A stretch of DNA of 45,858 nucleotides. It comes from an uncultured Ignavibacteria bacterium. Lineage in GTDB: Bacteria > Bacteroidota > Ignavibacteria > Tepidaquicellales > OLB5. Position numbers and translations under genes: made by a program. The notes beneath the pieces were generated by a model that made no database searches, was not told where the DNA came from, and saw only the letters and a program-made list of their open reading frames with translations. This document shows positions 1 through 8,400 of this stretch, piece after piece (position 1 is the first letter of the stretch; each line of letters opens with the position of its first letter). The DNA is taken from NCBI GenBank assembly GCA_937873695.1, contig CALMYL010000016.1:1-45858 (forward strand), written 5' to 3'.

Positions 1-1755
1 CCGCTTTTCTGCCTTCTTCAGCTCTTCATTGATATCACCCAGTATTTTGGTATCAACGCGCACACCGGTGAATTCCATATCAGCTAATACTTCTATCAAC
101 GGGAATTCAATATCTCTGCATAAGTTATCAAGACTAATCTTCTTAAGTTCATATTCAATCCGGTGATACAGCCTTAGGGTCACATCGGCGTCTTCTGCAG
201 CGTAATCTGATGCTATCTGGAACGGTACCTGGTCCATTGTGATCTGAGTGCCGGCTTTACCTCCACCAATCAGTTCAGAAATTGGCACGCACTTGTAATT
301 AAGGTACTGCTCAGCAAGACTATCCATTTTGTAACTTGTATCAGATCTCAATACATAAGCTGCTATCATTGTATCAAAACCAACATTTTTAAGCTCAATG
401 CCGTAATTTTTCATTACAAGCATATCATACTTGATATTCTGACCTATTTTCGCAGTCTTTTTATCTTCAAGTACAGGTTTCAGGTCACTTAAAATATTAT
501 CAAGGTTCAGATCAGGGAGTGTATCTTCCTTTTTTCCTTTGGGTGCCAACGGCTTACCGAAAAGATCCGTTTCAGCGGATTCCTTGAACATTAATGGTAC
601 ATAAAACGCTTCGGCTTCATCGTAGCTGAATGAGAGTCCCACCAGTTTCGCATTCATAGAGTTTTCACTCGTAGTTTCAGTATCAAATGCAAATTCATCA
701 GTAGATTTCAGCTTTTTGCATAATCGTTTGAAATCTGCTTCAGTCTTGATTGTATAATACTTATGCGGGAAAGTTTTAATATCCTGCATTGCGCCTATGT
801 GCTCGATTTTCTGTTCAGCTTCAGCTGGCTCTTCAACTGCTATAGCCTGTATATTTACGTTTTGCTCAGCAGCGCCAAGCAGCTTTTTTAAAAGGGACTT
901 AAACTCAAACTCCGAAAACATTTTCTCAAGCAGTGCAACATTCTTTTCTGAATACGTCAAGGTATGGAAATCGATCTTCAGCGGCATTTCAGTGTGAATG
1001 GTAGCAAGCTCCTTAGATAAATATGCATCGTTTTTGCAATTGATGAGATTTTCCTTGAGCTTGGGTTTGGTGATCTTTTCAATGTTTTTGTAAAGATTAT
1101 CAATTGAACCGTACTCCTGTATCAAAGCAGAGGCGGTCTTTTCGCCGATGCCCCTTACACCGGGGATGTTATCGACCTTATCGCCCATCAGGGCGAGTAT
1201 ATCTGTGACCTTATCGGGTCCAACCCCGAATTTTTCCTTAACGCCATCGGGTCCGATGACCTCAATTTCAGCTACTTTCTGTCCCAGCACGCTGCGTGCA
1301 GGCTTATACATCATAATATTTTTGTTGACAAGCTGCATATAGTCCTTGTCAGAGGTCACCATAAAGCTCTTAACACCCTCTTTTTCAGCCCGTTTGACGA
1401 GGGTACCTATGATATCATCGGCTTCATAGCCGTGTGATTCGATCATAGGAATATTATAAGCCGAAATAACCTCTTTTATCCTGCCTATCTGCGGCCTGAG
1501 ATCATCGGGCATAGCTTCGCGGGTGGCTTTGTAATCGGGGAATTGTTTATGGCGGAACGTTGGCTCCGATGTATCAAATGCTACGGCGATGTAATCAGGC
1601 TTTTCGTCATCTATCAGCTTGTTGAGCGTGTTAACAAAGCCAAAAATAGCTGATGTATTGACTCCCTTACTGTTAATTAAAGGAGTGCGTATCATAGAAA
1701 AATAAGCCCTATAAGCCAGAGCCATACCGTCAAGTAAAAATAGTCTTTTTGCCAT
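1..1755 (-). CDS. polA: DNA polymerase I, N-terminal part (runs off window)
   Basis: DNA polymerase I acts in Okazaki-fragment maturation and repair. The frame is open from an ATG at 1755-1753 to the window edge, giving 585 codons, so most of the polymerase domain lies outside. The N-terminus (MAKRLFLLDGMALAYRAYF) is the 5'-3' exonuclease fold and covers roughly residues 1-300. A 3'-5' proofreading domain follows at about 320-510. It shows FAFDTET (Exo I, both acidic residues kept), GQNIKYD (Exo II) and YAAEDAD (Exo III), so proofreading looks intact, unlike in some bacterial Pol I enzymes that have lost it. The final visible residues match the start of the polymerase domain (LADMEFTGVRVD). 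No gene is coupled to it upstream; a repeat element lies just before its start. Confidence 0.96.
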   Translation of the reverse strand, partial: MAKRLFLLDGMALAYRAYFSMIRTPLINSKGVNTSAIFGFVNTLNKLIDDEKPDYIAVAFDTSEPTFRHKQFPDYKATREAMPDDLRPQIGRIKEVISAYNIPMIESHGYEADDIIGTLVKRAEKEGVKSFMVTSDKDYMQLVNKNIMMYKPARSVLGQKVAEIEVIGPDGVKEKFGVGPDKVTDILALMGDKVDNIPGVRGIGEKTASALIQEYGSIDNLYKNIEKITKPKLKENLINCKNDAYLSKELATIHTEMPLKIDFHTLTYSEKNVALLEKMFSEFEFKSLLKKLLGAAEQNVNIQAIAVEEPAEAEQKIEHIGAMQDIKTFPHKYYTIKTEADFKRLCKKLKSTDEFAFDTETTSENSMNAKLVGLSFSYDEAEAFYVPLMFKESAETDLFGKPLAPKGKKEDTLPDLNLDNILSDLKPVLEDKKTAKIGQNIKYDMLVMKNYGIELKNVGFDTMIAAYVLRSDTSYKMDSLAEQYLNYKCVPISELIGGGKAGTQITMDQVPFQIASDYAAEDADVTLRLYHRIEYELKKISLDNLCRDIEFPLIEVLADMEFTGVRVDTKILGDINEELKKAEKR

Positions 1756-1809
1756 ATGTGCCGTAAAATAATCAAATTGCGGAGTTATTGCAATGAAAAG
1801 CGTTGATGA

Positions 1810-1930
1810 CCTCACCCTCCGCCTCCCTCTCCTGTGAGGAGAGGGAGTGCCAAATCCTCAGAATTATAGTTCCCCCTCTCCTTTTCCCGAAGGGACTCCC
1901 TTGGAGTAGGAGAGGGGGTCAGGGGTGAGG
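1810..1930. repeat. 121-bp MITE-like element with terminal inverted repeats
   Basis: The left end (CCTCACCCtccgCCtCCC, from 1810) and right end (GGGGGtcaGGGGTGAGG, to 1930) are imperfect inverted repeats of about 22 bp. Inside the left half is a small hairpin CTCTCCTgtgAGGAGAG. The right half contains CCCGAAGGGACTCCCTTGG. It has no coding capacity. The type resembles dispersed non-autonomous palindromic elements found in many draft genomes. No flanking target duplication is evident by eye. Confidence 0.7.
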
Positions 1931-1987
1931 TATACTTCCTCTGCTTTTTTTCAATCAATTCTATTGATAATTCGTAAATCTCTGTTT

Positions 1988-2023
1988 ATATTCGAACTTC
2001 TAATAGCTCTCCTGTTCGAATAT
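1988..2023. promoter_or_regulatory. Inverted repeat upstream of SRPBCC gene, possible operator
   Basis: A perfect 10-bp inverted repeat, ATATTCGAAC (1988-1997) and GTTCGAATAT (2014-2023), lies with a 16-bp spacer 24 bp before the ATG of the SRPBCC gene. Each arm contains the self-complementary core TTCGAA, so the site is two palindromic half-sites about 24 bp apart. This spacing fits a regulator binding two turns apart. No regulator gene is adjacent. The function is inferred from geometry only. Confidence 0.4.
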
Positions 2024-2047
2024 TTCAATAACTAAATTTTTAAAAGC

Positions 2048-2590
2048 ATGAAAATTTTAAAATGGTTGGTCATTATCGTTGTAATTATCATTGCGGTTCC
2101 GCTAATTGCAGCGCTCTTCATCAAAAAGGACTACACTGTATCACGGGAGATCATAATCAACAAGCCCAAACAGGAGGTTTTTGAGTACACAAAGTACCTT
2201 AAGAACCAGAATGAATTCAGTAAGTGGGCTTTAATGGATCCACACATGAAAAAGACTTTCACCGGAACAGACGGCACTCCGGGGTTTATTTCCGCGTGGG
2301 AAAGTGATTCAAGTGATGTTGGAGCAGGCGAACAGGAAATTAAGGCTATTAAAGATGGCGAAAAAATTGATTATGAAATAAGGTTCAAAAAACCATTTGA
2401 GTCGACTTCATCAGCATATATGTCATTTGAACCTGCGGGTACATCGCAGACAAAGGTTAAATGGGAATTTTACGGCAGCATGCCCTACCCTATGAACCTG
2501 ATGACAGTCATAATGAATATGGATGAAGCAATTGGCAATGATTTAAATACGGGTTTGAAGAATCTGAAGGTTATAATGGAGAAGAAGTAA
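2048..2590 (+). CDS. Membrane-anchored SRPBCC (START-like) family protein
   Basis: The protein has 180 residues. Residues 4-25 form one hydrophobic helix (WLVIIVVIIIAVPLIAALF), followed by a short basic stretch. Residues 30-178 look like a helix-grip SRPBCC/polyketide-cyclase-like domain: VSREIIINKPKQEVFEY at the start, then a W-containing strand, and KVKWEFYGSMPYPMNLM near the end. This membrane-anchored form is common in Bacteroidota. Such domains bind hydrophobic ligands, but the ligand here is unknown. The gene stands alone between repeats and has an inverted repeat (possible operator) just upstream. Confidence 0.82.
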   Translation: MKILKWLVIIVVIIIAVPLIAALFIKKDYTVSREIIINKPKQEVFEYTKYLKNQNEFSKWALMDPHMKKTFTGTDGTPGFISAWESDSSDVGAGEQEIKAIKDGEKIDYEIRFKKPFESTSSAYMSFEPAGTSQTKVKWEFYGSMPYPMNLMTVIMNMDEAIGNDLNTGLKNLKVIMEKK

Positions 2591-3033
2591 GAAACTAACA
2601 CGGAGTCACAGAAGCATAGAGAATATTTATTTAGACAGCGAAATCAAAACTGCTCGATACAAATTGAAAATATTTGCTAAAGTGAATTGCGGCTAAAGCC
2701 GGTATTTTATTCAATTGTTACCACGAGCTAAAGCTCGCGGCTACTCAAGAAGCTATGTTGAAAAGCTCTACTTTTTAAGTAAAGCGAACAAAAAAAAAGT
2801 ATCTCTAGATGCTCCAGTCATTTTTTAGAAGAGTTGGATTAAGGTTTTTGAGTAGCTCCGCTCATTGGAGCGGAGTTATGTTGAGGCAGAAAAGATGCGG
2901 CTTTCTCCGAAGGAGTGCCCTTGGTAGGCCGCAATTGAATAATTCTGGTGTTACGGGGCCATAGAAACACAGAGAATTTTGAACCTGAATAAAACTCTAA
3001 ACCTGGCAGGTTTTAAAGACCTTGCCAGGTTTT
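2591..3033. repeat. Gene-free stretch built of several short repeats
   Basis: No open frame of note occurs in these 443 bases. Recognisable pieces are: two imperfect direct copies of a non-palindromic sequence (ACGGAGTCACAGAAGCATAG near 2601 and ACGGGGCCATAGAAACACAG near 2953); two small palindromes GCGGCTAAAGCCGG (about 2691) and CGAGCTAAAGCTCG (about 2724); a CTCCGctcattGGAGCGGAG-type hairpin near 2855; and a TCTCCGAAGGAGTGCCCTTGG block near 2905 that resembles the core of the 1810-1930 element (CCCGAAGGGACTCCCTTGG). It looks like an accumulation site for dispersed elements. Confidence 0.6.
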
Positions 3034-3035
3034 TT
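2999..3035. terminator. Hairpin with T-run between convergent genes
   Basis: AAACCTGGCA (2999-3008) pairs with TGCCAGGTTT (3023-3032), extended by GGT/ACC with one bulged base. A run of six T follows on the plus strand, overlapping the stop codon of the minus-strand gene ending at 3034. The hairpin could terminate transcription from either side. The sequence also resembles a dispersed 'CCTGGCAGG' palindrome seen in Bacteroidota genomes. Confidence 0.55.
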
Positions 3036-3324
3036 ATTCGGCAGATTCCATTAATATCCACCACATTGTACGAAAAAACGGCAATAAGAATACTATGAAG
3101 ATGGAAAAGTTCAAGAATATATTTAACAAATGCAGTTTTAAATTATTTATGGCTGTATTGGTAGCATTTCTGTAAATTAGATAGACTATTGAAGTAAAAC
3201 TATTTAGAATCAATATGAATGAATTATAATTCGAAAATGGTTCAGTTGTTAGAAATATTGATACAGCCGAAATTATCGTAATCAAAAGTAGAATTTTTGG
3301 AAAATTATTTTTTCTGGTCAACAT
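3034..3324 (-). CDS. Small hypothetical membrane protein
   Basis: The protein has 96 residues and I do not recognise a family. It shows three hydrophobic segments: about 10-26 (ILLLITIISAVSIFL), 34-51 (SFILILNSFTSIVYLIY) and 66-86 (LLNIFLNFSIFIVFLLPFF), so it is probably an integral inner-membrane protein. It starts 3 bp after the stop of the lipoprotein gene at 3328-3819, which implies co-transcription. The codons are AT-rich compared with the conserved genes to the right. It could be a recently acquired or fast-evolving gene. Confidence 0.6.
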   Translation of the reverse strand: MLTRKNNFPKILLLITIISAVSIFLTTEPFSNYNSFILILNSFTSIVYLIYRNATNTAINNLKLHLLNIFLNFSIFIVFLLPFFRTMWWILMESAE

Positions 3325-3327
3325 AAA

Positions 3328-3819
3328 TTATTTTGGTAATTCAACTCGATTTGAGAACATTAAACAACTTCCGAAAGTACCCCGTTCCGGAATGAATACA
3401 ATATTCAAATATTTGTCATCCGGTAAAATTTCAATGTAACTCTTGCCTAAAAAATTATACGTTTTGTCGTCTTTATATATACTTAATGATGGACGCAAAT
3501 ACTTTTGCATTAAGCTATCAGGTATACAAACATCAATTAACCCTGAATATTTTCCTTTATAGATCAATACATTGCTATCAATGTGAATACTAATATTTTC
3601 ATCAATTAGTTCAAATGGATTGTTTAAAAATCGCAAATCCATATCCTTACAAGGTCTATTGTTTATTTCTGTATTCTTAATTTTTTCCCAGTTATCAATA
3701 TTATCTGTTATGACAGAGTTATGATTACCCAGCGTAGTAATATCCTCTTTTTGCTTGTTACAGCCTAATAAGGGAGTCAAAATTGCCAATATCAGGAATA
3801 CGGTACTATTTAATTTCAT
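3328..3819 (-). CDS. Hypothetical lipoprotein
   Basis: The protein has 163 residues. The N-terminus MKLNSTVFLILAILTPLLGC is a signal peptide ending in a lipobox (LLGC, Cys at residue 20), so it is predicted to be lipidated and attached to the cell envelope. The rest has no motif I recognise. It is first of a probable two-gene unit with the small membrane protein downstream, 3 bp apart. Codon use is AT-rich. Confidence 0.65.
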   Translation of the reverse strand: MKLNSTVFLILAILTPLLGCNKQKEDITTLGNHNSVITDNIDNWEKIKNTEINNRPCKDMDLRFLNNPFELIDENISIHIDSNVLIYKGKYSGLIDVCIPDSLMQKYLRPSLSIYKDDKTYNFLGKSYIEILPDDKYLNIVFIPERGTFGSCLMFSNRVELPK

Positions 3820-3867
3820 AATATAAATATATTGAATTATTCAAAAATATAACATAGATTTACCCAT

Positions 3868-4104
3868 ATGAAAAAAGCTTTTATCATATTAACTCTGCTG
3901 GTTGCGTTTAATTTTGCGACACCGAATGTTAATGTGCTGAGTCAGTTGGCAAGGCATAGCATTGAATACAGGCAGGAGGATAAATCACGTGAGGTGACAA
4001 ATAACGAATTGCTGAAGAATAAAGTGGTGAGATATTTGAGAATGCAGATGTTATTGAGCAGTGTTGTTAGAGTTGATAAGAATCTTGAAATCAATACGAG
4101 TTGA
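3868..4104 (+). CDS. Small hypothetical secreted protein
   Basis: The protein has 78 residues. It starts with MKKAFIILTLLVAFNFATP, a plausible signal peptide, and continues with a charged, helix-prone region. No family is recognised. It is divergent from the lipoprotein gene at 3819, with a 48-bp AT-rich gap that must hold both promoters. A palindromic element (4122-4146) follows directly and could act as its terminator. The short length leaves some doubt that it is a real gene. Confidence 0.45.
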   Translation: MKKAFIILTLLVAFNFATPNVNVLSQLARHSIEYRQEDKSREVTNNELLKNKVVRYLRMQMLLSSVVRVDKNLEINTS

Positions 4105-4121
4105 TTTCATACTTCTCTTGG

Positions 4122-4146
4122 AGTGCATTGACTGCGTCAATGCACT
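4122..4146. repeat. Palindromic element copy (family D)
   Basis: AGTGCATTGAC (4122-4132) and GTCAATGCACT (4136-4146) form a perfect 11-bp stem with loop tgc, followed by a T-run. Its core matches four other copies in the window with paired substitutions (CATTGAC/GTCAATG here versus CACTGAC/GTCAGTG and CACCGAC/GTCGGTG). It sits between two convergent genes and may terminate transcription from the gene ending at 4104. Confidence 0.75.
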
Positions 4147-4148
4147 TT

Positions 4149-4706
4149 TTAGGATAGCCATAATCTCCAAGGTACTTCCATCAACTTATAAAAGCTATAT
4201 TGAATAACATATACCAAAATTCCCAATACCATAATTAATATTGATTTAGATTTCATAAATTTTGCGTTCTTAAAAATGCTTAACAATAATGCATAATTTA
4301 AGAATACTGTGCTTCCATAAACGCCAAAAGAATTAGCAGATACGAAAAGGAAATGTTTATCCCTTACTTCGCCATAATAAAAAGTAGAGCCAAAATAGAT
4401 TTCATACCAAATTAAGAAAGACAGAATTAAAGATATTGCTATAACCGGAAACAAAATCGTCATGGATACATTCTGTTCTATTTTGAAAACGATTAAAACA
4501 CTCAAAATAGCAACAACAATTTCTAGAGTTACAGAAAAATGATAGATTGTTCTAATGACATCATTTTGCATGTAATTGTAGAACGGGTATGGTTCATCTA
4601 AAAAATATAATTCATGTACATTGAATAATAAAGAAATTAAAGTGAATAAGAATACAAATAATGAAGAGAATCTAAGAAGATTTATCTGAAAATTAAAATT
4701 GGGCAT
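4149..4706 (-). CDS. Hypothetical polytopic membrane protein
   Basis: The protein has 185 residues with about five hydrophobic segments: near 10-28, 53-74, 80-98, 122-146 and 152-171. No family motif is recognised. It is a single gene, flanked on both sides by palindromic repeats, with AT-rich codon use like its small neighbours at 3034-4104. It is probably an inner-membrane protein of unknown role. Confidence 0.6.
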   Translation of the reverse strand: MPNFNFQINLLRFSSLFVFLFTLISLLFNVHELYFLDEPYPFYNYMQNDVIRTIYHFSVTLEIVVAILSVLIVFKIEQNVSMTILFPVIAISLILSFLIWYEIYFGSTFYYGEVRDKHFLFVSANSFGVYGSTVFLNYALLLSIFKNAKFMKSKSILIMVLGILVYVIQYSFYKLMEVPWRLWLS

Positions 4707-4773
4707 TAAAGAAATGAAATATATTTGACGTTTCCCTATGACAGTAATAAAATATCATTTTCATCAATCACTA

Positions 4774-4932
4774 TGCACTGACATAGTCAGTGCACTCTAA
4801 GAAAAGCAATTTTTGCATTCCCAAACTGGAGTTTGGGAATGAGGGTAGGAAACATCGCACTGACACAGTCAGTGCACTCCAAGAAAAGCAGGAACTTCAT
4901 CTCCTGCATTCCCAAACTGGAGTTTGGGAATG
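4774..4932. repeat. Two tandem units of paired palindromes (families D and G)
   Basis: Each unit holds a D hairpin followed by a G hairpin. Unit 1 has TGCACTGAC/GTCAGTGCA (4774-4782 with 4786-4794), then CATTCCCAAACT/AGTTTGGGAATG (4816-4827 with 4830-4841). Unit 2 has GCACTGAC/GTCAGTGC (4857-4864 with 4868-4875), then the same G hairpin (4907-4918 with 4921-4932). A CACTC-AAGAAAAGCA linker is shared. With only two units and complex palindromes, this is not a CRISPR array. It lies in the gap downstream of gmhA. Confidence 0.8.
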
Positions 4933-4951
4933 AGTGCAGAGACACCTGTGA

Positions 4952-5536
4952 TTACGTAAACAGCTCCCTTTCCACACTTTCGCAGATAATATGACCGATA
5001 GTAATATGTCCTTCCTGGATGCGCTGGGTATTGTTAGAAGGAATGATAATCTCGCAATCAGCGGTGCCTTTTATTTTACCGCCTGTACCGCCAAGGAAGG
5101 CTATAGTTTTGACTCCCTTAGACTTAGCCATCTCAAATGCTTTTATTATGCTTGCGGAATTACCGCTTGTTGATATTCCGATAAGCACATCGCCTGCTGC
5201 CCCGAGTCCCTCGACCTGGCGGGCGAATACGTTATCATAGCCAATATCATTGGCGCCTGCTGTAAGCAGGCTGGAATCGGTAGTAAGCGCAATTGCGCCG
5301 ATCGCGGGGCGTTTAATATCGTGTGAAAGGCGGATGATGAACTCCGTTGCCAAGTGCTGGCTATCAGCGGCGGAGCCGCCATTGCCGCAGAACAATATCT
5401 TTCTGCCGGCTTTTATGCTTTCGTTCATGATATCAATTGCCTTATAAACATCTTCACGGCAATGTTTTAGTATAGCAAGCTTGGTTTGGGCGCTCTCATT
5501 TAGTGATTCATCAAAAAATTTTGTGCGATCGAACAT
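4952..5536 (-). CDS. gmhA: Phosphoheptose isomerase (sedoheptulose 7-phosphate isomerase)
   Basis: The enzyme converts sedoheptulose 7-phosphate to D-glycero-D-manno-heptose 7-phosphate, the first step of ADP-heptose synthesis for LPS inner core. The product has 194 residues, close to the family length of about 192. It is a SIS-domain protein with CGNGGSAADSQHLATEF at 50-66. Residues H61, E65, Q174 and H182 align with the zinc and active-site positions of the E. coli enzyme (RIQEGH...GHI). Its position downstream of the KDO transferase gene in the same orientation supports the LPS role. No other heptose gene (hldE, gmhB) is visible in the window. Confidence 0.93.
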   Translation of the reverse strand: MFDRTKFFDESLNESAQTKLAILKHCREDVYKAIDIMNESIKAGRKILFCGNGGSAADSQHLATEFIIRLSHDIKRPAIGAIALTTDSSLLTAGANDIGYDNVFARQVEGLGAAGDVLIGISTSGNSASIIKAFEMAKSKGVKTIAFLGGTGGKIKGTADCEIIIPSNNTQRIQEGHITIGHIICESVERELFT

Positions 5537-5646
5537 GAATAATTCTATTTAGATAATAGTTTAAAAACTTCAAATCAAATGTAGTTTACAATAAAGATTC
5601 CTGCTTGCGCCTTAGAAACAAGGCAGGCATACATGACAAAAAAGGT

Positions 5647-6957
5647 TTATATCTGATTATTAACTACTTCAGCTATTTTTTTTGAGGCTTCGTTCTTGCG
5701 GTCAAACACTGAAAGTGACTTTTTACCAACCTCAAATCTGTACTCCCGTTTCCTTAGAAGGTTAACCAAAGATTTAAACAGTTCTTTGGAATCCTCAACC
5801 GCAATTCCCCCGCCGTTCTTGATCAGAAGTTCGGCATCTTCGGAAAGTTTCTCATCACCAAACATTACGGGTATTCCATACCCAGCCGGTTCAAGCACAT
5901 TATGCATACCGGTCTGGTAACCGCCGCCAACATACGCAACATGCGCGTATTTATAAAGTCCCATTAAAATTCCTATACAATCAATAATAATCAGGTTCTC
6001 TCCGGCATATTTGTTAAGCTCGGAATACCTTATACTTTTAACATGCGGGTATTTTTCGTGGATATCGTATTCTATCTGGTCCAGTGTATCTTCAGTGGGT
6101 TCATGCGGAGCCAGTATAGTAACAAGCGAGAGCTCTTCTGATAGTCCGTTTGAGCTTATTTTATCTATCACCGGGAAAATTACATCATCATCTTTATCCC
6201 ATGAGCTGCCCACAACAAAAACATTTTTATCAGTCAAAACATTTCCGTTTATCAGGGTTTTATCGCCGGATACTTCCTTAGCTTTGCTGATGCGTTCGTA
6301 CTTTGTATCACCGAATACAACGATTTCTGAATGAGTGCCTTTCATAAGCTTCCTGAAATGCAGCCTGTCTTCTTCATCGGTAACCCCTATTATGTCTACG
6401 AATTCGTAAATTGTTCTTTTGTAAGAAAGACTTACCGGGAATTTCCATTTAAATCTGCGCAGGTCAAATGCTGAATTGACAACCATTGTATATATATTGC
6501 GCTCTTTAAGTTCTTTAAGCAGGTTCATCCACAGATCATATTTAATAAATATGACGGCGGCGGGGTTTGTGATATCAAGGAACTTCTTTACCGCTGGCGG
6601 AGTATCGTAAGGAAGATATGTTTTTATAATCTTTGATCTGAGCGGAGTATCAATTTTTGAATGATTAAATCCTGATGGTGAGAAGAACGAGATGATAAAA
6701 TTGTATTTATCGGTTTTGTCAAGCTCATCAATAATAGGTTTAGCCTGTTCAAACTCTCCAAGCGAAGCACAGTGAATAAGAATGTTTTTCTTTGCAGGGT
6801 CAAGAGTTAATACCTTGGGTTTAAGGTACTTAAACAGTCCTTTTCTTCCTTTGAAACCAGCTTTTAATTTATTGTTAAAAAGGGATAAAGATCTTGCAGC
6901 CAGCCAGAATACGGGCAGGAAAAGGAAACTATAAATTATAGACCAAAAATATTTCAT
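5647..6957 (-). CDS. waaA: 3-deoxy-D-manno-octulosonic acid transferase
   Basis: WaaA/KdtA transfers KDO from CMP-KDO to lipid IVA at the cytoplasmic face of the inner membrane. The protein has 436 residues, the usual family length. It has an N-terminal membrane anchor (IIYSFLFLPVFWLAARSL, 7-24). ASLGEFEQ at 64-71 contains the catalytic base Glu68. The C-terminal GT-B half has VGGGYQTGMHNVLEPAGYG, the donor-binding segment. It follows frr by 32 bp and precedes gmhA by 110 bp. It is probably the distal part of the pyrH-frr transcript. Confidence 0.95.
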   Translation of the reverse strand: MKYFWSIIYSFLFLPVFWLAARSLSLFNNKLKAGFKGRKGLFKYLKPKVLTLDPAKKNILIHCASLGEFEQAKPIIDELDKTDKYNFIISFFSPSGFNHSKIDTPLRSKIIKTYLPYDTPPAVKKFLDITNPAAVIFIKYDLWMNLLKELKERNIYTMVVNSAFDLRRFKWKFPVSLSYKRTIYEFVDIIGVTDEEDRLHFRKLMKGTHSEIVVFGDTKYERISKAKEVSGDKTLINGNVLTDKNVFVVGSSWDKDDDVIFPVIDKISSNGLSEELSLVTILAPHEPTEDTLDQIEYDIHEKYPHVKSIRYSELNKYAGENLIIIDCIGILMGLYKYAHVAYVGGGYQTGMHNVLEPAGYGIPVMFGDEKLSEDAELLIKNGGGIAVEDSKELFKSLVNLLRKREYRFEVGKKSLSVFDRKNEASKKIAEVVNNQI

Positions 6958-6989
6958 TTAAAATCGGAAAGACCCCGGGTGAAAAGAGA

Positions 6990-7547
6990 TCAGACTTCCA
7001 TTATTTCTTTTTCTTTTTGAACAACTAAAAGGTCTATTTCTTTTATATGCTTATCGGTTAGTTTCTGGATCTCGCCTTCGGCGTGTTTACGGTCGTCTTC
7101 AGAAAAGTGCTCGTCTTTTTCGGCCTTTTTAAGTCTTTCAATTTCATCGCGTCTTACGTTGCGGACTGCAATTTTACCGTCTTCAGCGTGTTTTTTAACA
7201 AGCTTCACAAGTTCTTTTCTTCTTTCTTCGTTCAAGGTAGGGATGGGTATCCTTATTACGTTTCCGTCATTTATTGGATTTAACCCAAGATTTGAGTTCA
7301 AGATCGCTTTTTCAACTGCAGGCATTGCTGTTTTATCCCAGCACTGTACAGTGATGGTATGAATATCAGGAGTGCTTAAGTTTCCGACCTGGCTGAGGGG
7401 TGTTAAAGTGCCGTAATAATCAACCTTTATTCCATCAAGAAGGTTTGTAGTGGCTTTACCTGTTCTTATCCTGATGAGTTCATTGCGCAAATGCTCTGAA
7501 GCTTTGTGCATCTTAATATCTGTTTCTTTGATTATATCTTTGATCAT
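6990..7547 (-). CDS. frr: Ribosome recycling factor
   Basis: RRF works with EF-G to split the post-termination ribosome. The product has 185 residues, the standard length. It has the typical RIRTGKAT segment at 27-34, PLSQVGNLSTPD at 51-62, and a long coiled-coil C-terminal domain rich in Lys and Glu. It lies 80 bp downstream of pyrH, the conserved bacterial order. No terminator is seen between them. Confidence 0.97.
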   Translation of the reverse strand: MIKDIIKETDIKMHKASEHLRNELIRIRTGKATTNLLDGIKVDYYGTLTPLSQVGNLSTPDIHTITVQCWDKTAMPAVEKAILNSNLGLNPINDGNVIRIPIPTLNEERRKELVKLVKKHAEDGKIAVRNVRRDEIERLKKAEKDEHFSEDDRKHAEGEIQKLTDKHIKEIDLLVVQKEKEIMEV

Positions 7548-7627
7548 AAAATTTTCTGTATAAAATTAAACTTACTGCTTATAAAAATAGTGAATATTAA
7601 CAAGAAAAAATACAGTGAATACACAGC

Positions 7628-8350
7628 TTAATTATGCACAAAAGTACCTACTTTTTTACCAAGAACGATTTCTTTAAAATTGTTCTCTTTGTTCATATTG
7701 AATACTATTATAGGAATATTGTTCTCTCTGCATAATGCAAAAGCTGTCATATCCATAACTTTCAGATTCTTATTCAATGCGTCTCCAAAAGTGATATTTT
7801 CATACATCACGGCATCCTTATTCTTTTCAGGGTCAGCATCATAAACGCCATCTACGCGTGTACCTTTTAAAATAACATCGGCGCACACTTCCAGGGCTCT
7901 TAATGCGCCCGCCGTATCTGTGGTAAAATACGGATTACCTGTTCCTGCGCCGAATATCACTATCCTTCGTTTTTCAAAATGGCGCATCGCCCTTCTTCGA
8001 AGGAAGGGTTCAGCTATTTTATTCATATCAATAGCTGAAAGCAGCCTGGTAGGCATCCCCGCTTTTTCAAGCGAGTTCTGCAGCGCCAGCGAGTTGATTA
8101 TTGTAGCAAGCATGCCCATGTAATCACCTGTTACGGCATCTATGCCCTGCGCCTGCGCAGAAAGTCCGCGGTAAATATTGCCGCCTCCTATCACAATGCC
8201 AACATCAACGCCAAGATCGTACACTTTTTTTATTTCAGCGGTAAGGTAATTCAGAATGCTTACATCTATCCCCGTATGAGCGTCTCCGCTGAGAGATTCA
8301 CCGCTCAGCTTCAGGAGCACCCGTTTGTATTTAAGTTCTTTAGCTGCCAA
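7628..8350 (-). CDS. pyrH: UMP kinase
   Basis: UMP kinase phosphorylates UMP to UDP in pyrimidine nucleotide synthesis. The product has 240 residues and belongs to the amino-acid kinase fold. It shows [11 protein letters not shown] at 12-22, [12 protein letters not shown] near 52-63, and TRLLSAIDM and [12 protein letters not shown] further on. The start codon is TTG (8350-8348), with no clear Shine-Dalgarno sequence. An intrinsic terminator hairpin ends about 15 bases before this start (see the terminator entry). pyrH must therefore be transcribed by read-through from tsf or from a promoter overlapping the hairpin. Confidence 0.96.
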   Translation of the reverse strand: MAAKELKYKRVLLKLSGESLSGDAHTGIDVSILNYLTAEIKKVYDLGVDVGIVIGGGNIYRGLSAQAQGIDAVTGDYMGMLATIINSLALQNSLEKAGMPTRLLSAIDMNKIAEPFLRRRAMRHFEKRRIVIFGAGTGNPYFTTDTAGALRALEVCADVILKGTRVDGVYDADPEKNKDAVMYENITFGDALNKNLKVMDMTAFALCRENNIPIIVFNMNKENNFKEIVLGKKVGTFVHN

Positions 8351-8364
8351 TTTTTTCAGGGTAT

Positions 8365-8400
8365 AAAAAAGCAGGCTTAAAAAAATTTAAGCCTACTTAG
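8365..8400 (-). terminator. Intrinsic terminator between tsf and pyrH
   Basis: Read on the minus strand, AAGTAGGCTTAAA pairs with TTTAAGCCTGCTT (one T-G wobble), followed by a run of Ts. The hairpin begins only about 10 bases after the tsf stop and its U-tract ends about 15 bases before the pyrH TTG start. It separates the rpsB-tsf unit from pyrH-frr, or acts as an attenuator for pyrH. Confidence 0.75.

Noticed and set aside
4774-4932. Tandem repeats as a CRISPR array
   Set aside because: Only two units, each made of two different palindromes, with no uniform spacers and no cas genes.
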